The notes beneath the pieces are model-generated. The model had not been told where the DNA came from. It made no database searches and saw only the letters and a program-made list of their open reading frames with translations. The translations under genes and the position numbers were made by a program. This document shows positions 18,218 through 26,199 of a DNA stretch of 34,956 nt, piece by piece. Source of the stretch: Thermoprotei archaeon (lineage in GTDB: Archaea > Thermoproteota > Nitrososphaeria > Geothermarchaeales > JDFR-13); the NCBI GenBank assembly GCA_011043415.1, contig DQXH01000056.1, positions 1-34,956 on the forward strand, given 5' to 3'. How positions within the stretch are numbered: position 1 is the first letter of the stretch; each line of letters begins with the position of its first letter.

Positions 18218-18640
18218 CCTCTCCTGCTCTACCCTTAACCTAAATATAGCCAATTCAGATAAAATACCTATATCACCCTCATCCAGATCATAATCCTCAT
18301 ATCCATCGGGTTTGATTACTTTTGATGAGAGAGCTACGACAATATCCTTCTCATACTTTCCAAGTATTTTCCTTATCTTATTTATCTGATCCTCCATCAA
18401 TATGAATGCAGCGAATCTATAGTTGTCGTCTCTAATCCATCTTCTACCTCTCTCACCGATCTCAAGGAAGTGATATGTAGCTGCAATTAAGTGGTATCTT
18501 CCTCTACATAATCCATGATGTAATATGATAGATGTATATGAGTATCTAAAGTCATTTAAAATATCTTTCATACCTTTATCCTTAGGTATTTTATAGACTA
18601 ATAGATATATTTCAGGTTCGTCGAAGACCTTCTCTATCAT
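18188..18640 (-). CDS. Possible Cgi121-like KEOPS subunit
   Basis: HLIAATYHFLEIGERGRRWIRDDNYRFAAFILMEDQINKIRKIL resembles the Cgi121 core; close to a Sua5 gene. Confidence 0.45.
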   Translation of the reverse strand: MIEKVFDEPEIYLLVYKIPKDKGMKDILNDFRYSYTSIILHHGLCRGRYHLIAATYHFLEIGERGRRWIRDDNYRFAAFILMEDQINKIRKILGKYEKDIVVALSSKVIKPDGYEDYDLDEGDIGILSELAIFRLRVEQERLSKKLFLDT

Positions 18641-19206
18641 TATATAGATACAAATTTCTCAAATATTTTAAGCATTTCAGGCTTCTTAGATAATTCGTTT
18701 AATAATATCTCCTTCTTACCCTCTCTAATTAATTGTATACATGTTTCAACGAATTCCCATGGAAATATTATCCAGGCGTCGGTCTCTCTCGAGAAATAAT
18801 TAACCTTAGCTTTATTCCATGGCTTAATATATATTACTGCAATATCGACATTTTTAGCTCCGTTGCTAATTAGATATTTCTTAATTTCATTTAGCGTATC
18901 ACCTGTATCCGCGACGTCATCTACTACTAAGATTGATTTACCCCTTATACCACCTATATCCTTAGCTTCGATAACTGGTTTCTCCAATGTCTCGTAAGGG
19001 CTTCTATAATATCTAGAGTAAATTACTCTAATATCACTTATCTTAAGTAGATCACCTAATATCCTCGCTGGGATCAATCCTCCTCTCGCTACCGCTAGGA
19101 TAAGGTCATAATATGCCTTCTTTTCCAGTATTTTATCCGCTAAATCTACTATGTAATCATATATTTCACTGATAGTTGGTATCTCTAGCTTAAATACCCT
19201 CTTCAT
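18640..19206 (-). CDS. Purine-type phosphoribosyltransferase
   Basis: DLILAVARGGLIPARILGDLL; PRPP loop KSILVVDDVADTGDTL; IIFPWEF. Confidence 0.85.
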   Translation of the reverse strand: MKRVFKLEIPTISEIYDYIVDLADKILEKKAYYDLILAVARGGLIPARILGDLLKISDIRVIYSRYYRSPYETLEKPVIEAKDIGGIRGKSILVVDDVADTGDTLNEIKKYLISNGAKNVDIAVIYIKPWNKAKVNYFSRETDAWIIFPWEFVETCIQLIREGKKEILLNELSKKPEMLKIFEKFVSI

Positions 19207-19257
19207 ATCGATACAATTAATGAAATATATTAGGAGATATTATTAATAATTACATCT

Positions 19258-20049
19258 TCATTTGAATGCTATATACACTTCCTCCTCATAATATCTATTA
19301 TCTATGTATACGCCTCTACCGACATTCCTCAATTTAAATCCTCTTAAATAGCTGTAGCACCTATCTTTATCCTCCATTAAATACTTGATCGGCATATTTA
19401 TCCCTAGTATTCTATATGACGGTATATGTCTTGTGGTTTTATAGCTGAATTTAAATCCTCGATTAAATATATTTAGAATCTCATTCCTACTAATCTTTCT
19501 ATAGCAGATAATTGAGATATATTCATCAATCTTCTCATGTATCAGGGAGTCGGCTATAAAATCTGGTCTAAAGCTCTTTAATAGCCTGTCAATATTCTTC
19601 AGTGATACATACCATTCGCCTAATGGTATCTCATATATACACTTATTATAAATGATTGATAAACTAAGTTTATCAATATAACCTATATCAAACTTATTAA
19701 TCTGCCTGACATCAAAATTCTTCTCGATTATTTTAAGTACGTCAGGGTTATTAAATCCCCTAAACCAGCGACCCAATAAAATCTTCTCCTTTAAATAATC
19801 TAAATTCAATACAGGGATGTATCTGATATTAAGTTTTCTTAACGCCAATAATCTATGAGTCCCGTCGATTACGAACCCCCTATTCACATCTGCTAAAATA
19901 GGGTCTTTTAATACTTTACTTACCATGATGTCATGAACCAGCTTCTCGAGTATCTCGGGGATATATTCCTCATGAGGCTCTATAGAATATACGTCAACGA
20001 TCTCGATCCTGCTTAAAAGCTCTGAATGCGACTCTGAGTCATTACTCAT
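19258..20049 (-). CDS. ParB/SbnI-fold protein resembling ADP-dependent free serine kinase (SerK)
   Basis: ParB-like core VNRGFVIDGTHRLLALRKLNIRYIPVLNLDY and C-terminal FSYKTTRHIPSYRI matching the recalled SerK KTTRH motif. Confidence 0.6.
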   Translation of the reverse strand: MSNDSESHSELLSRIEIVDVYSIEPHEEYIPEILEKLVHDIMVSKVLKDPILADVNRGFVIDGTHRLLALRKLNIRYIPVLNLDYLKEKILLGRWFRGFNNPDVLKIIEKNFDVRQINKFDIGYIDKLSLSIIYNKCIYEIPLGEWYVSLKNIDRLLKSFRPDFIADSLIHEKIDEYISIICYRKISRNEILNIFNRGFKFSYKTTRHIPSYRILGINMPIKYLMEDKDRCYSYLRGFKLRNVGRGVYIDNRYYEEEVYIAFK

Positions 20050-20116
20050 ACCTATTTAATAAATTATTTTGAATAGCTAAATTACAATAGTATAAATTAA
20101 GTCTACCAATATAATC

Positions 20117-20178
20117 TAGAGGTCATAGGGGTGCATCTTCATCACTGCTCAGTGCAGATCAGTCTAATCATCCCTCAA
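20117..20178 (-). ncRNA. Candidate C/D-box sRNA
   Basis: Reverse strand: TTGAG-GGGATGA-...-CTGA-GCA-GTGATGA-AGATGCACCCCT-ATGA-CCTCTAG. D' and C' are perfect; C and D each have one mismatch; GAGG/CCTC terminal stem. Confidence 0.35.
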
Positions 20179-20189
20179 TATAGAATGAT

Positions 20190-20957
20190 TTACTTCTTAA
20201 AATAAAATCTAATAAAATTATTGTATACCTCTCTAGCTACATACTCTGGATCCATATCCTTAATCCTCGCTATCTCATTAATGATAAGGGTTACATGTGA
20301 CGGCTTAGTAATCTCATCTTTTAATGGACCGTAATATCTAACGGGTCCATCCGTCTCTGTTAATATGTTTTCTAAGGGTGTTTTATATGCTAGTTTCTTG
20401 ACCCTCTTTGAATACGTTATAGACGGTGTAAATCCAATGTAATACCCATGTTGGATAATATTTTTAAGCGTCTCTAAATCATCGGTATACCAGTGGAAAT
20501 ACGCCTGATCAACGTCTCTTTTATTAAGAATATGTAAGACGTCTCTAGCCGCTCTTCTGGAATGTATGTTTAATGGCTTCTTATACTCTAATGCCAGACT
20601 AATCATCTTATTAAATGTATCCACCTGTTTATCCCACATTCTAATACTATCCTCATATTTCTTATCTAACCCGACTTCACCTATACATACAATTTCATCA
20701 ATGTATTCTAATATTATTTCTACGGTCTTATCGATATCCCCAGGATTATATATAGCCGTCCATGGATGTACACCTAATCCTATTAATATATTCCTATTCA
20801 ACTTCGATAAACCAAGATTTTTAATTGCAGTCACCGAGTCTTCAGATACACTGACTATATATTTAATGCCGTGGTTAAATGCCTCTTCAATTATATCGTT
20901 AATTATTTCTTTATATTCAGCATCATATAGGTGTATATGTGCATCGATATACATCAA
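20190..20957 (-). CDS. TatD-family metal-dependent hydrolase/DNase
   Basis: YIDAHIHLYD, GLGVHPW, CIGEVGLDKKY, LNIHSRRAARDVL, LTETDGP. Confidence 0.85.
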   Translation of the reverse strand: MMYIDAHIHLYDAEYKEIINDIIEEAFNHGIKYIVSVSEDSVTAIKNLGLSKLNRNILIGLGVHPWTAIYNPGDIDKTVEIILEYIDEIVCIGEVGLDKKYEDSIRMWDKQVDTFNKMISLALEYKKPLNIHSRRAARDVLHILNKRDVDQAYFHWYTDDLETLKNIIQHGYYIGFTPSITYSKRVKKLAYKTPLENILTETDGPVRYYGPLKDEITKPSHVTLIINEIARIKDMDPEYVAREVYNNFIRFYFKK

Positions 20958-21029
20958 AATATATTCAAAATATTACATCCTATAATATTTTTTAATCTGA
21001 TTTCAATAAATATTATTAGGTGAATTGGG

Positions 21030-21245
21030 GTGGATATCGCAAAATATACCATACATAAAGTTATGAAGAAGGCTGGTGCAAAGAAGGTGAGTTTAGAGGC
21101 CGCTGAGTTGCTAGCTAAATACCTTGAGAAGGTGGCGCAGGATATAACTAGACAGGCTGCGAAGATCGCGGAGGAGTCGGGTAGAATCACTATTAAAGAG
21201 AAGGATATTAGGCTTGTTCTAGAGATTAGGGGAGAGGAGATTTAG
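21030..21245 (+). CDS. Archaeal histone (histone-fold protein, GTG start)
   Basis: IHKVMKKAGAKKVSLEAAELLAKYLEKVAQDITRQAAKIAEESGRITIKEKDIRLVLE shows the full histone fold with RIT/D-loop. Confidence 0.92.
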   Translation: MDIAKYTIHKVMKKAGAKKVSLEAAELLAKYLEKVAQDITRQAAKIAEESGRITIKEKDIRLVLEIRGEEI

Positions 21246-21287
21246 AGAATAGGTTATAGAGGTAATTGAAGAGAATGATTAATTAAA

Positions 21288-21296
21288 TTTTAAATA
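21288..21296 (+). promoter_or_regulatory. Putative TATA box for tRNA-Glu
   Basis: TTTTAAATA located about 30 nt upstream of the tRNA 5' end at 21326. Confidence 0.4.
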
Positions 21297-21325
21297 GTGT
21301 ATTCTAAATTACTCTAGTGAAGAAG

Positions 21326-21401
21326 GCTCCGGTGGTCTAGCCCGGTCAAGGATACCGGCCTCTCGAGCCGGTGGTCCCGGGTTCAAATCCCGGCCGGAGC
21401 A
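21326..21401 (+). tRNA. tRNA-Glu (anticodon CTC)
   Basis: GCTCCGGTGGTCTAGCCCGGTCAAGGATACCGGCCTCTCGAGCCGGTGGTCCCGGGTTCAAATCCCGGCCGGAGCA; anticodon arm CCGGC-CTCTCGA-GCCGG. Confidence 0.95.
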
Positions 21402-21568
21402 TATAGCCATTGGTGTCACAAACCCCAACTCCCATTTTTAAATTATAGACTAGATGTAAGGCGACTCCAAATATTATTTTTGTTTAAATTTAATTCTCGT
21501 TTTCAAATTGTATATACTGAAGATAAATCATAGCTTAATGTATTTTTTAGATGTTTTAGGTGGTGGGT

Positions 21569-22666
21569 ATGAAAACCACGGTCTCTGTGATTAAAGCTGA
21601 TATTGGTAGTGTAGCTGGGCATGTGGTGGTCCCTAAGGAACTTATAGAATTCGCTTCAAATAAATTGGAGGAATATAAGAATACGGAGTTGATAAAGAGC
21701 TACTATGTAACTAACGCTGGAGACGATCTTCAGCTAATATTTACGCATGATAAGGGGGTCGATAACCCAGAGATCCATGAGATGGCCTGGAATATATTTA
21801 AAGAAGCTACTGAAAAAGTATCTAAGCCCATGAAGCTATATGCGGCTGGCCAAGACTTATTAAAGGAGGCTTTCAGCGGGAATGTGAGGGGAATGGGTCC
21901 GGGAGTTGCTGAGATGGAGTTTGAAGAGAGAAAGAGCGATCCTATAGCAGTATTTATGGCGGATAAGACTGAACCCGGTGCTTGGAACATTTATCTATTC
22001 AAGATATTTAGCGATCCATTCAATACAGCTGGGTTAGTCATCGATCCAAGGCTACATGACGGCTTCAAATTTACAGTATTAGATGTGATAGAAGGTAAGG
22101 AAGTAGATTTCATGCTTCCAGAAGATATGTATGACCTATTAGCTGTTATAGGGACTCCAAGCCGATATATCATTAAGGAAGTTAGAAGGAAGTCTGACAA
22201 TGAAATCGCTGCAGTAGCGTCTACAACGAGACTATCATTAATAGCAGGTAGATACGTAGGTAAAGATGATCCTGTAATGATCGTCCGTGCACAAAGTGGC
22301 TTCCCAGCTATGGGAGAGATTTTAGAGGCTTTCGCATATCCATACCTAGTAGCTGGGTGGATGAGAGGAAGCCACGTAGGACCATTTATGCCAGTTCCAT
22401 TAAAGTACTCTAAGGTAACAAGGTTTGATGGTCCCCCAAGGGTTATCGGATTAGGCTTCAACGTTACTGACGGTAAGTTAATTGGACCGGTAGACCTCTT
22501 TGACGATCCGGCATTTGACTATGCAAGGCAGTTAGCTGGGCAGATAGCTTATTATATTAGAATGCATGGACCGTTTATGCCTCATAGACTGGGTCCGGAG
22601 GAGATGGAATATACCACTCTTCCTCAGGTTTTAAAGAAGCTTGAGGGTAGGTGGAGGACTACCTAA
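21569..22666 (+). CDS. Bifunctional fructose-1,6-bisphosphate aldolase/phosphatase (ATG 21569 preferred)
   Basis: KTTVSVIKADIGSVAGH, GRYVGKDDPVMIVRAQSGFPAMGEILEAFAYPYLVAGWMRGSHVGPFMPV, FDGPPRVIGLGF. Confidence 0.95.
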   Translation: MKTTVSVIKADIGSVAGHVVVPKELIEFASNKLEEYKNTELIKSYYVTNAGDDLQLIFTHDKGVDNPEIHEMAWNIFKEATEKVSKPMKLYAAGQDLLKEAFSGNVRGMGPGVAEMEFEERKSDPIAVFMADKTEPGAWNIYLFKIFSDPFNTAGLVIDPRLHDGFKFTVLDVIEGKEVDFMLPEDMYDLLAVIGTPSRYIIKEVRRKSDNEIAAVASTTRLSLIAGRYVGKDDPVMIVRAQSGFPAMGEILEAFAYPYLVAGWMRGSHVGPFMPVPLKYSKVTRFDGPPRVIGLGFNVTDGKLIGPVDLFDDPAFDYARQLAGQIAYYIRMHGPFMPHRLGPEEMEYTTLPQVLKKLEGRWRTT

Positions 22667-23774
22667 ATACCCACTCCTTTAAAACCTTTTTATAGAAGTA
22701 TCTCCAATCGATTTCCACTCCAATACCTGCTTCTTTCCTAGGCTCCATAAATCCGTTCTCCATAATCCACTCTTCAGTAATAATATCCTTCATATAATAT
22801 CTTCTACTTTCCGAGATATCCGACGGGTATTTAACATTATCTAGTGTCGCGATTGATACATTGAATGATCTCCCGATTCCCGTCTCAAGCATCCCTCCAA
22901 TCCACATAGGCGTATTATTTTTTAAACCGATTTCATTAATATGTAGGCTTTCTATAATGCCTCCAACGCGTCCAGGCTTTAGATTAATTATTTTCGTGGC
23001 TCCCATTTTTATAGCCGCCTCAGTCACTAAACTATTCTGTAGACTCTCGTCTAAGCATATCGGTGTACTGATTTTTCTTTGTAGGATGCTATGATAATAT
23101 ATGTCCCAATAGTATAGAGGTTGCTCTAGATATAACAGGTTATATTTATCTATATTCGTCAATCTCGGTATATCCTCCTTAGTATATGCAGCGTTAGCAT
23201 CTGCAGTCAAGGGGATGTCAGGGAACTCTCTCCTAACCTTCTCTAGAACCTCGAAGTCCCATCCAGGCTTAATTTTAATTTTTATTCTTCGATATCCTTC
23301 TTCAAGGTATTCTTCAATCCTCCTAATTAGCCTATCTACACTATCCTGTATCCCTATACTTACGCCAACCTCAACCTTCTTTCTACTACCGCCTATAACC
23401 TCATAAAGAGGTTTCTCAAGATATTTTGCATGTAGATCCCATAGGGCCATCTCGAATGCAGCCTTAGCCATCGGATGCCCCCTTATCCATGATGTTTCAT
23501 TATAAAAGACGTATGGATTTAATTCCTTCTTTAAGACAAGCGGTATAAAATATTCTTTAAATATAGATAAGGCGGTATCTAATGTCTCATACGAGTATGA
23601 CGGCTCTCTTATCGCAACTAGCTCGCCATATCCATAGTAGTCTCCCGACTTCAACCCAATTATAATAGTCTCCTTACACTTTTCAACACCAAAGCTTGTT
23701 CTAAATGGTTCTCTATACTCTAATTTAATTCTCCATAATCTTATCTCATCTACTTTAAAACTTTCTAAATCCAT
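22659..23774 (-). CDS. Enolase-superfamily o-succinylbenzoate synthase / N-succinylamino acid racemase-like enzyme
   Basis: KIKIKPGWD, LTADANAAY, YLEQPL, CLDESL, INLKPGRVGGI, MLETGIGRS. Confidence 0.82.
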   Translation of the reverse strand: MDLESFKVDEIRLWRIKLEYREPFRTSFGVEKCKETIIIGLKSGDYYGYGELVAIREPSYSYETLDTALSIFKEYFIPLVLKKELNPYVFYNETSWIRGHPMAKAAFEMALWDLHAKYLEKPLYEVIGGSRKKVEVGVSIGIQDSVDRLIRRIEEYLEEGYRRIKIKIKPGWDFEVLEKVRREFPDIPLTADANAAYTKEDIPRLTNIDKYNLLYLEQPLYYWDIYYHSILQRKISTPICLDESLQNSLVTEAAIKMGATKIINLKPGRVGGIIESLHINEIGLKNNTPMWIGGMLETGIGRSFNVSIATLDNVKYPSDISESRRYYMKDIITEEWIMENGFMEPRKEAGIGVEIDWRYFYKKVLKEWVFR

Positions 23775-24604
23775 GATCCGGGATCCTCCGGGTTAAAACC
23801 CTTCTTCAATATATAAACTCCCTTATAATCGTGATTTTTATATAACATATATCTCACTATAATATATCCCATACTGAACAACTCTGTAAATACTTCTCTA
23901 GTCCTCATCCTCCACGTTACCTTCATCTCCTGAGGATTCCTTCCTACATTATCAATATCAACTGGTATTTCTACACCGATGGTATCTCTATTTAAATATC
24001 CATGGTATATGGGTAGGATATCCTCCTCTTCTCTTCGAGCCTCTAATATGATATGTATATCTTTGTTCCAGTCTTCATAATATTTGTAGCGTATGCGTCT
24101 AAAATACCATTTAGAGTCTATCCACCACTCGACCATAAATCTATCTGACGGAACGCCTCTATTCAATTCATCAGTCATCTCACCATAGTGATTAGGTAAA
24201 TATGTATTTGTGATGCAGCCTAATTTATTGATATTTAGTATCGCATTTTTAGATCTGAGAGGGTCATATGTCCATACAATAAGTTTAAACCCCCTCCTAA
24301 GGGCGTCTTCACGTTGCTTTAGTTTAAGTATAGTGCCTACACCATAATTCTGATATGGATCTAAAACAGCTAATTGATGGGAGTACATACATCGATATCC
24401 TTTAAATTCTCCCTGAAAACCAAATACAAATCCGATCAGCTTGTCATCTAGATACGCCCCCAGTAATACACCACCAACTTCCCTAGCCGCGATCATGACG
24501 TAGGATGGTACAACTATTTCCTCACCCTTCCAAACCTCTCTCTGAATATCCTCTAACAATTTAACTTCACTAGGATCTTCGATATCCTTAATAACAACGT
24601 GCAT
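23765..24604 (-). CDS. GNAT-family N-acyltransferase (probable start ATG 24604; the tracked ORF start at 24679 overlaps tpiA)
   Basis: MHVVIKDIEDPSEVKLLEDIQREVWKG...LLGAYLDDKLIGFVFGF...YSHQLAVLDPYQNYGVGTILKLKQREDALRRGFKLIVWTYDPLRSKNAILNINKLG. Confidence 0.78.
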   Translation of the reverse strand: MHVVIKDIEDPSEVKLLEDIQREVWKGEEIVVPSYVMIAAREVGGVLLGAYLDDKLIGFVFGFQGEFKGYRCMYSHQLAVLDPYQNYGVGTILKLKQREDALRRGFKLIVWTYDPLRSKNAILNINKLGCITNTYLPNHYGEMTDELNRGVPSDRFMVEWWIDSKWYFRRIRYKYYEDWNKDIHIILEARREEEDILPIYHGYLNRDTIGVEIPVDIDNVGRNPQEMKVTWRMRTREVFTELFSMGYIIVRYMLYKNHDYKGVYILKKGFNPEDPGSWI

Positions 24605-24659
24605 TACATAATATTTTATAATGTGATTACATAAATAATAAAAATCAGGTGTTTTTAAA

Positions 24660-25334
24660 ATGAAGTTTCCAGTTTTCATAGTAAATGCGAAAAATTATAG
24701 GGAATCTAGTGGTGAGAGGCTTCGCAGGTTTATCGAGTATGCTATTTTAACCGAAGCAGATACAGGGGTTAAAATGTATATAGCGCCCTCCGTCATAGAT
24801 TTATACTACTATAGTAGAGAATTTTCTTCATCATTAATTTCCCAGTATGTAGATGTAGTTGAGTATGGAAGTTCAACGGGGCATATCCCCCTAAAACGCT
24901 TGATTGAAATTGGTGTAAACAGATCTCTGTTGAATCACTCTGAATATAAGGTGCCACATAATAAAATTAAAGAGCTTGCATCACAGGGTTCAAAATTAAA
25001 TTTTGATTTCGTAGTATGTGTGGACTCTATTAATGAGATGGTGAACCTACTTAAATCTGAAGTATATCCAACTGCATACGCGATTGAGCCTCCTGAATTA
25101 ATCGGGAGTGGTAAATCAGTATCTAAATATAAGCCTGAAACAGTGGTTAAAGCCGTTAAATTAGGTGAAGAGTATGATATTCCAGTATTATGTGGAGCCG
25201 GTATAGTCAACGAGGAGGATGTGAAGAAGGCTGTTGAATTAGGTGTCGCGGGGATTCTGGTCTCAAGTGGAATTATAAAATCTAAGGATCCCTTATCAAC
25301 GATGTTAAAAATGGCTTCTGCACTTAAAAAATGA
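24660..25334 (+). CDS. tpiA: Triosephosphate isomerase (archaeal type)
   Basis: PVFIVNAKNY, LNHSEYK, YAIEPPELIGSGKSVSKYKPETV, VLCGAGIVNEEDVKKAVELGVAGILVSSGII. Confidence 0.92.
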   Translation: MKFPVFIVNAKNYRESSGERLRRFIEYAILTEADTGVKMYIAPSVIDLYYYSREFSSSLISQYVDVVEYGSSTGHIPLKRLIEIGVNRSLLNHSEYKVPHNKIKELASQGSKLNFDFVVCVDSINEMVNLLKSEVYPTAYAIEPPELIGSGKSVSKYKPETVVKAVKLGEEYDIPVLCGAGIVNEEDVKKAVELGVAGILVSSGIIKSKDPLSTMLKMASALKK

Positions 25335-25379
25335 ACTCTAAATACTCTCAAAATAATTATAGGTTGGAATAGTACAGGA

Positions 25380-25830
25380 GAAGACGGAATCAACTATGGA
25401 AAATGTATTGGAAGGATGACAATGATAATGATATCCTACAGCCAAACGGCTTTAGAAAGTATTCTAAAGGAAATCTATGATTTATTTCTAAATTTAATTG
25501 AGTCGGATGGTAAAGTAATAGACCTCTGATGTGGAAATGGATTGCTATTGAGTCATTTAGTCAGGGGGAGTAGATATAAATTTATTCCCCATAAGTTGAT
25601 TTTATTAAGGAGTCTATAGATCAGGCAAAAATATTATATTACCTGAATACCTGGATAATTTCATAGTGGCAAATATAATTGACCTCAATTTAAAACCGCC
25701 TTCCTTCAACTATATTTATTCGACCCAACGAATGTACATGAGGATGACTTTGGAGAAGATATTAAGAGCATACATACCGAGAGGTAGAATAATATTCTAT
25801 ATAGGTGTGAGTAGAAAACACCCCACAACT
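25380..25830 (+). pseudogene. Decayed SAM-dependent methyltransferase (multiple frameshifts and stops; boundaries approximate)
   Basis: Pieces in different frames: LWKMYWKDDNDNDILQ / TALESILKEIYDLFLNLIESDGKVIDL*CGNGLLLSHLV (TGA at 25527-25529 replaces the motif-I Gly) / VDFIKESIDQAK / ILPEYLDNFIVANIIDLNLKPPSFNYIYS / LFDPTNVHEDDFGEDI. Confidence 0.75.
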
Positions 25831-25956
25831 TTATTGATGGATTAATTCAACCCTATAACATCCCTAAGTTATAATCATAGTCAATAATTGAAATATTTTC
25901 TCTACTATAGTCTTAATTGTATGGTTTTACTTGATATTGTAATGTAAAATAGTCTT

Positions 25957-26031
25957 GCCCCGGTGGCCTAGTCTGGATAGGGCGCGGGCCTCCGGAGCCC
26001 GAGGTCCCGGGTTCAAGTCCCGGCCGGGGCG
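25957..26031 (+). tRNA. tRNA-Arg (anticodon CCG)
   Basis: GCCCCGGTGGCCTAGTCTGGATAGGGCGCGGGCCTCCGGAGCCCGAGGTCCCGGGTTCAAGTCCCGGCCGGGGCG; anticodon arm CGGGC-CTCCGGA-GCCCG. Confidence 0.95.
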
Positions 26032-26199
26032 AATTTTTATATGTTAATTTACGGCTGTTTATTTCTTAATGTATAATTTTATATCCTTTAGGTTACATAC
26101 AATGTATGATTATAATTGAGGTGTGTCTTGTTATAAGGGTATAGTTATTACCCTAAATTATATTAATAATAAAGTATTTTTTCAGTTTAAGGATCTATT

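Noticed and set aside
20954-21190. 78-aa minus-strand ORF opposite the histone gene
   Set aside because: Antisense to the histone coding frame; no recognisable motif.
21730-22461. Two minus-strand ORFs (86 aa and 156 aa) opposite the FBP aldolase/phosphatase
   Set aside because: Fully antisense to a well-conserved enzyme; composition typical of shadow ORFs.
24935-25393. 152-aa minus-strand ORF opposite tpiA
   Set aside because: Overlaps conserved TIM sequence; shadow ORF.
25527-25529. TGA as a selenocysteine or recoded codon in the 25416 ORF
   Set aside because: It replaces the SAM-motif glycine, and the remaining gene has several further frameshifts, so simple pseudogene decay is more parsimonious.
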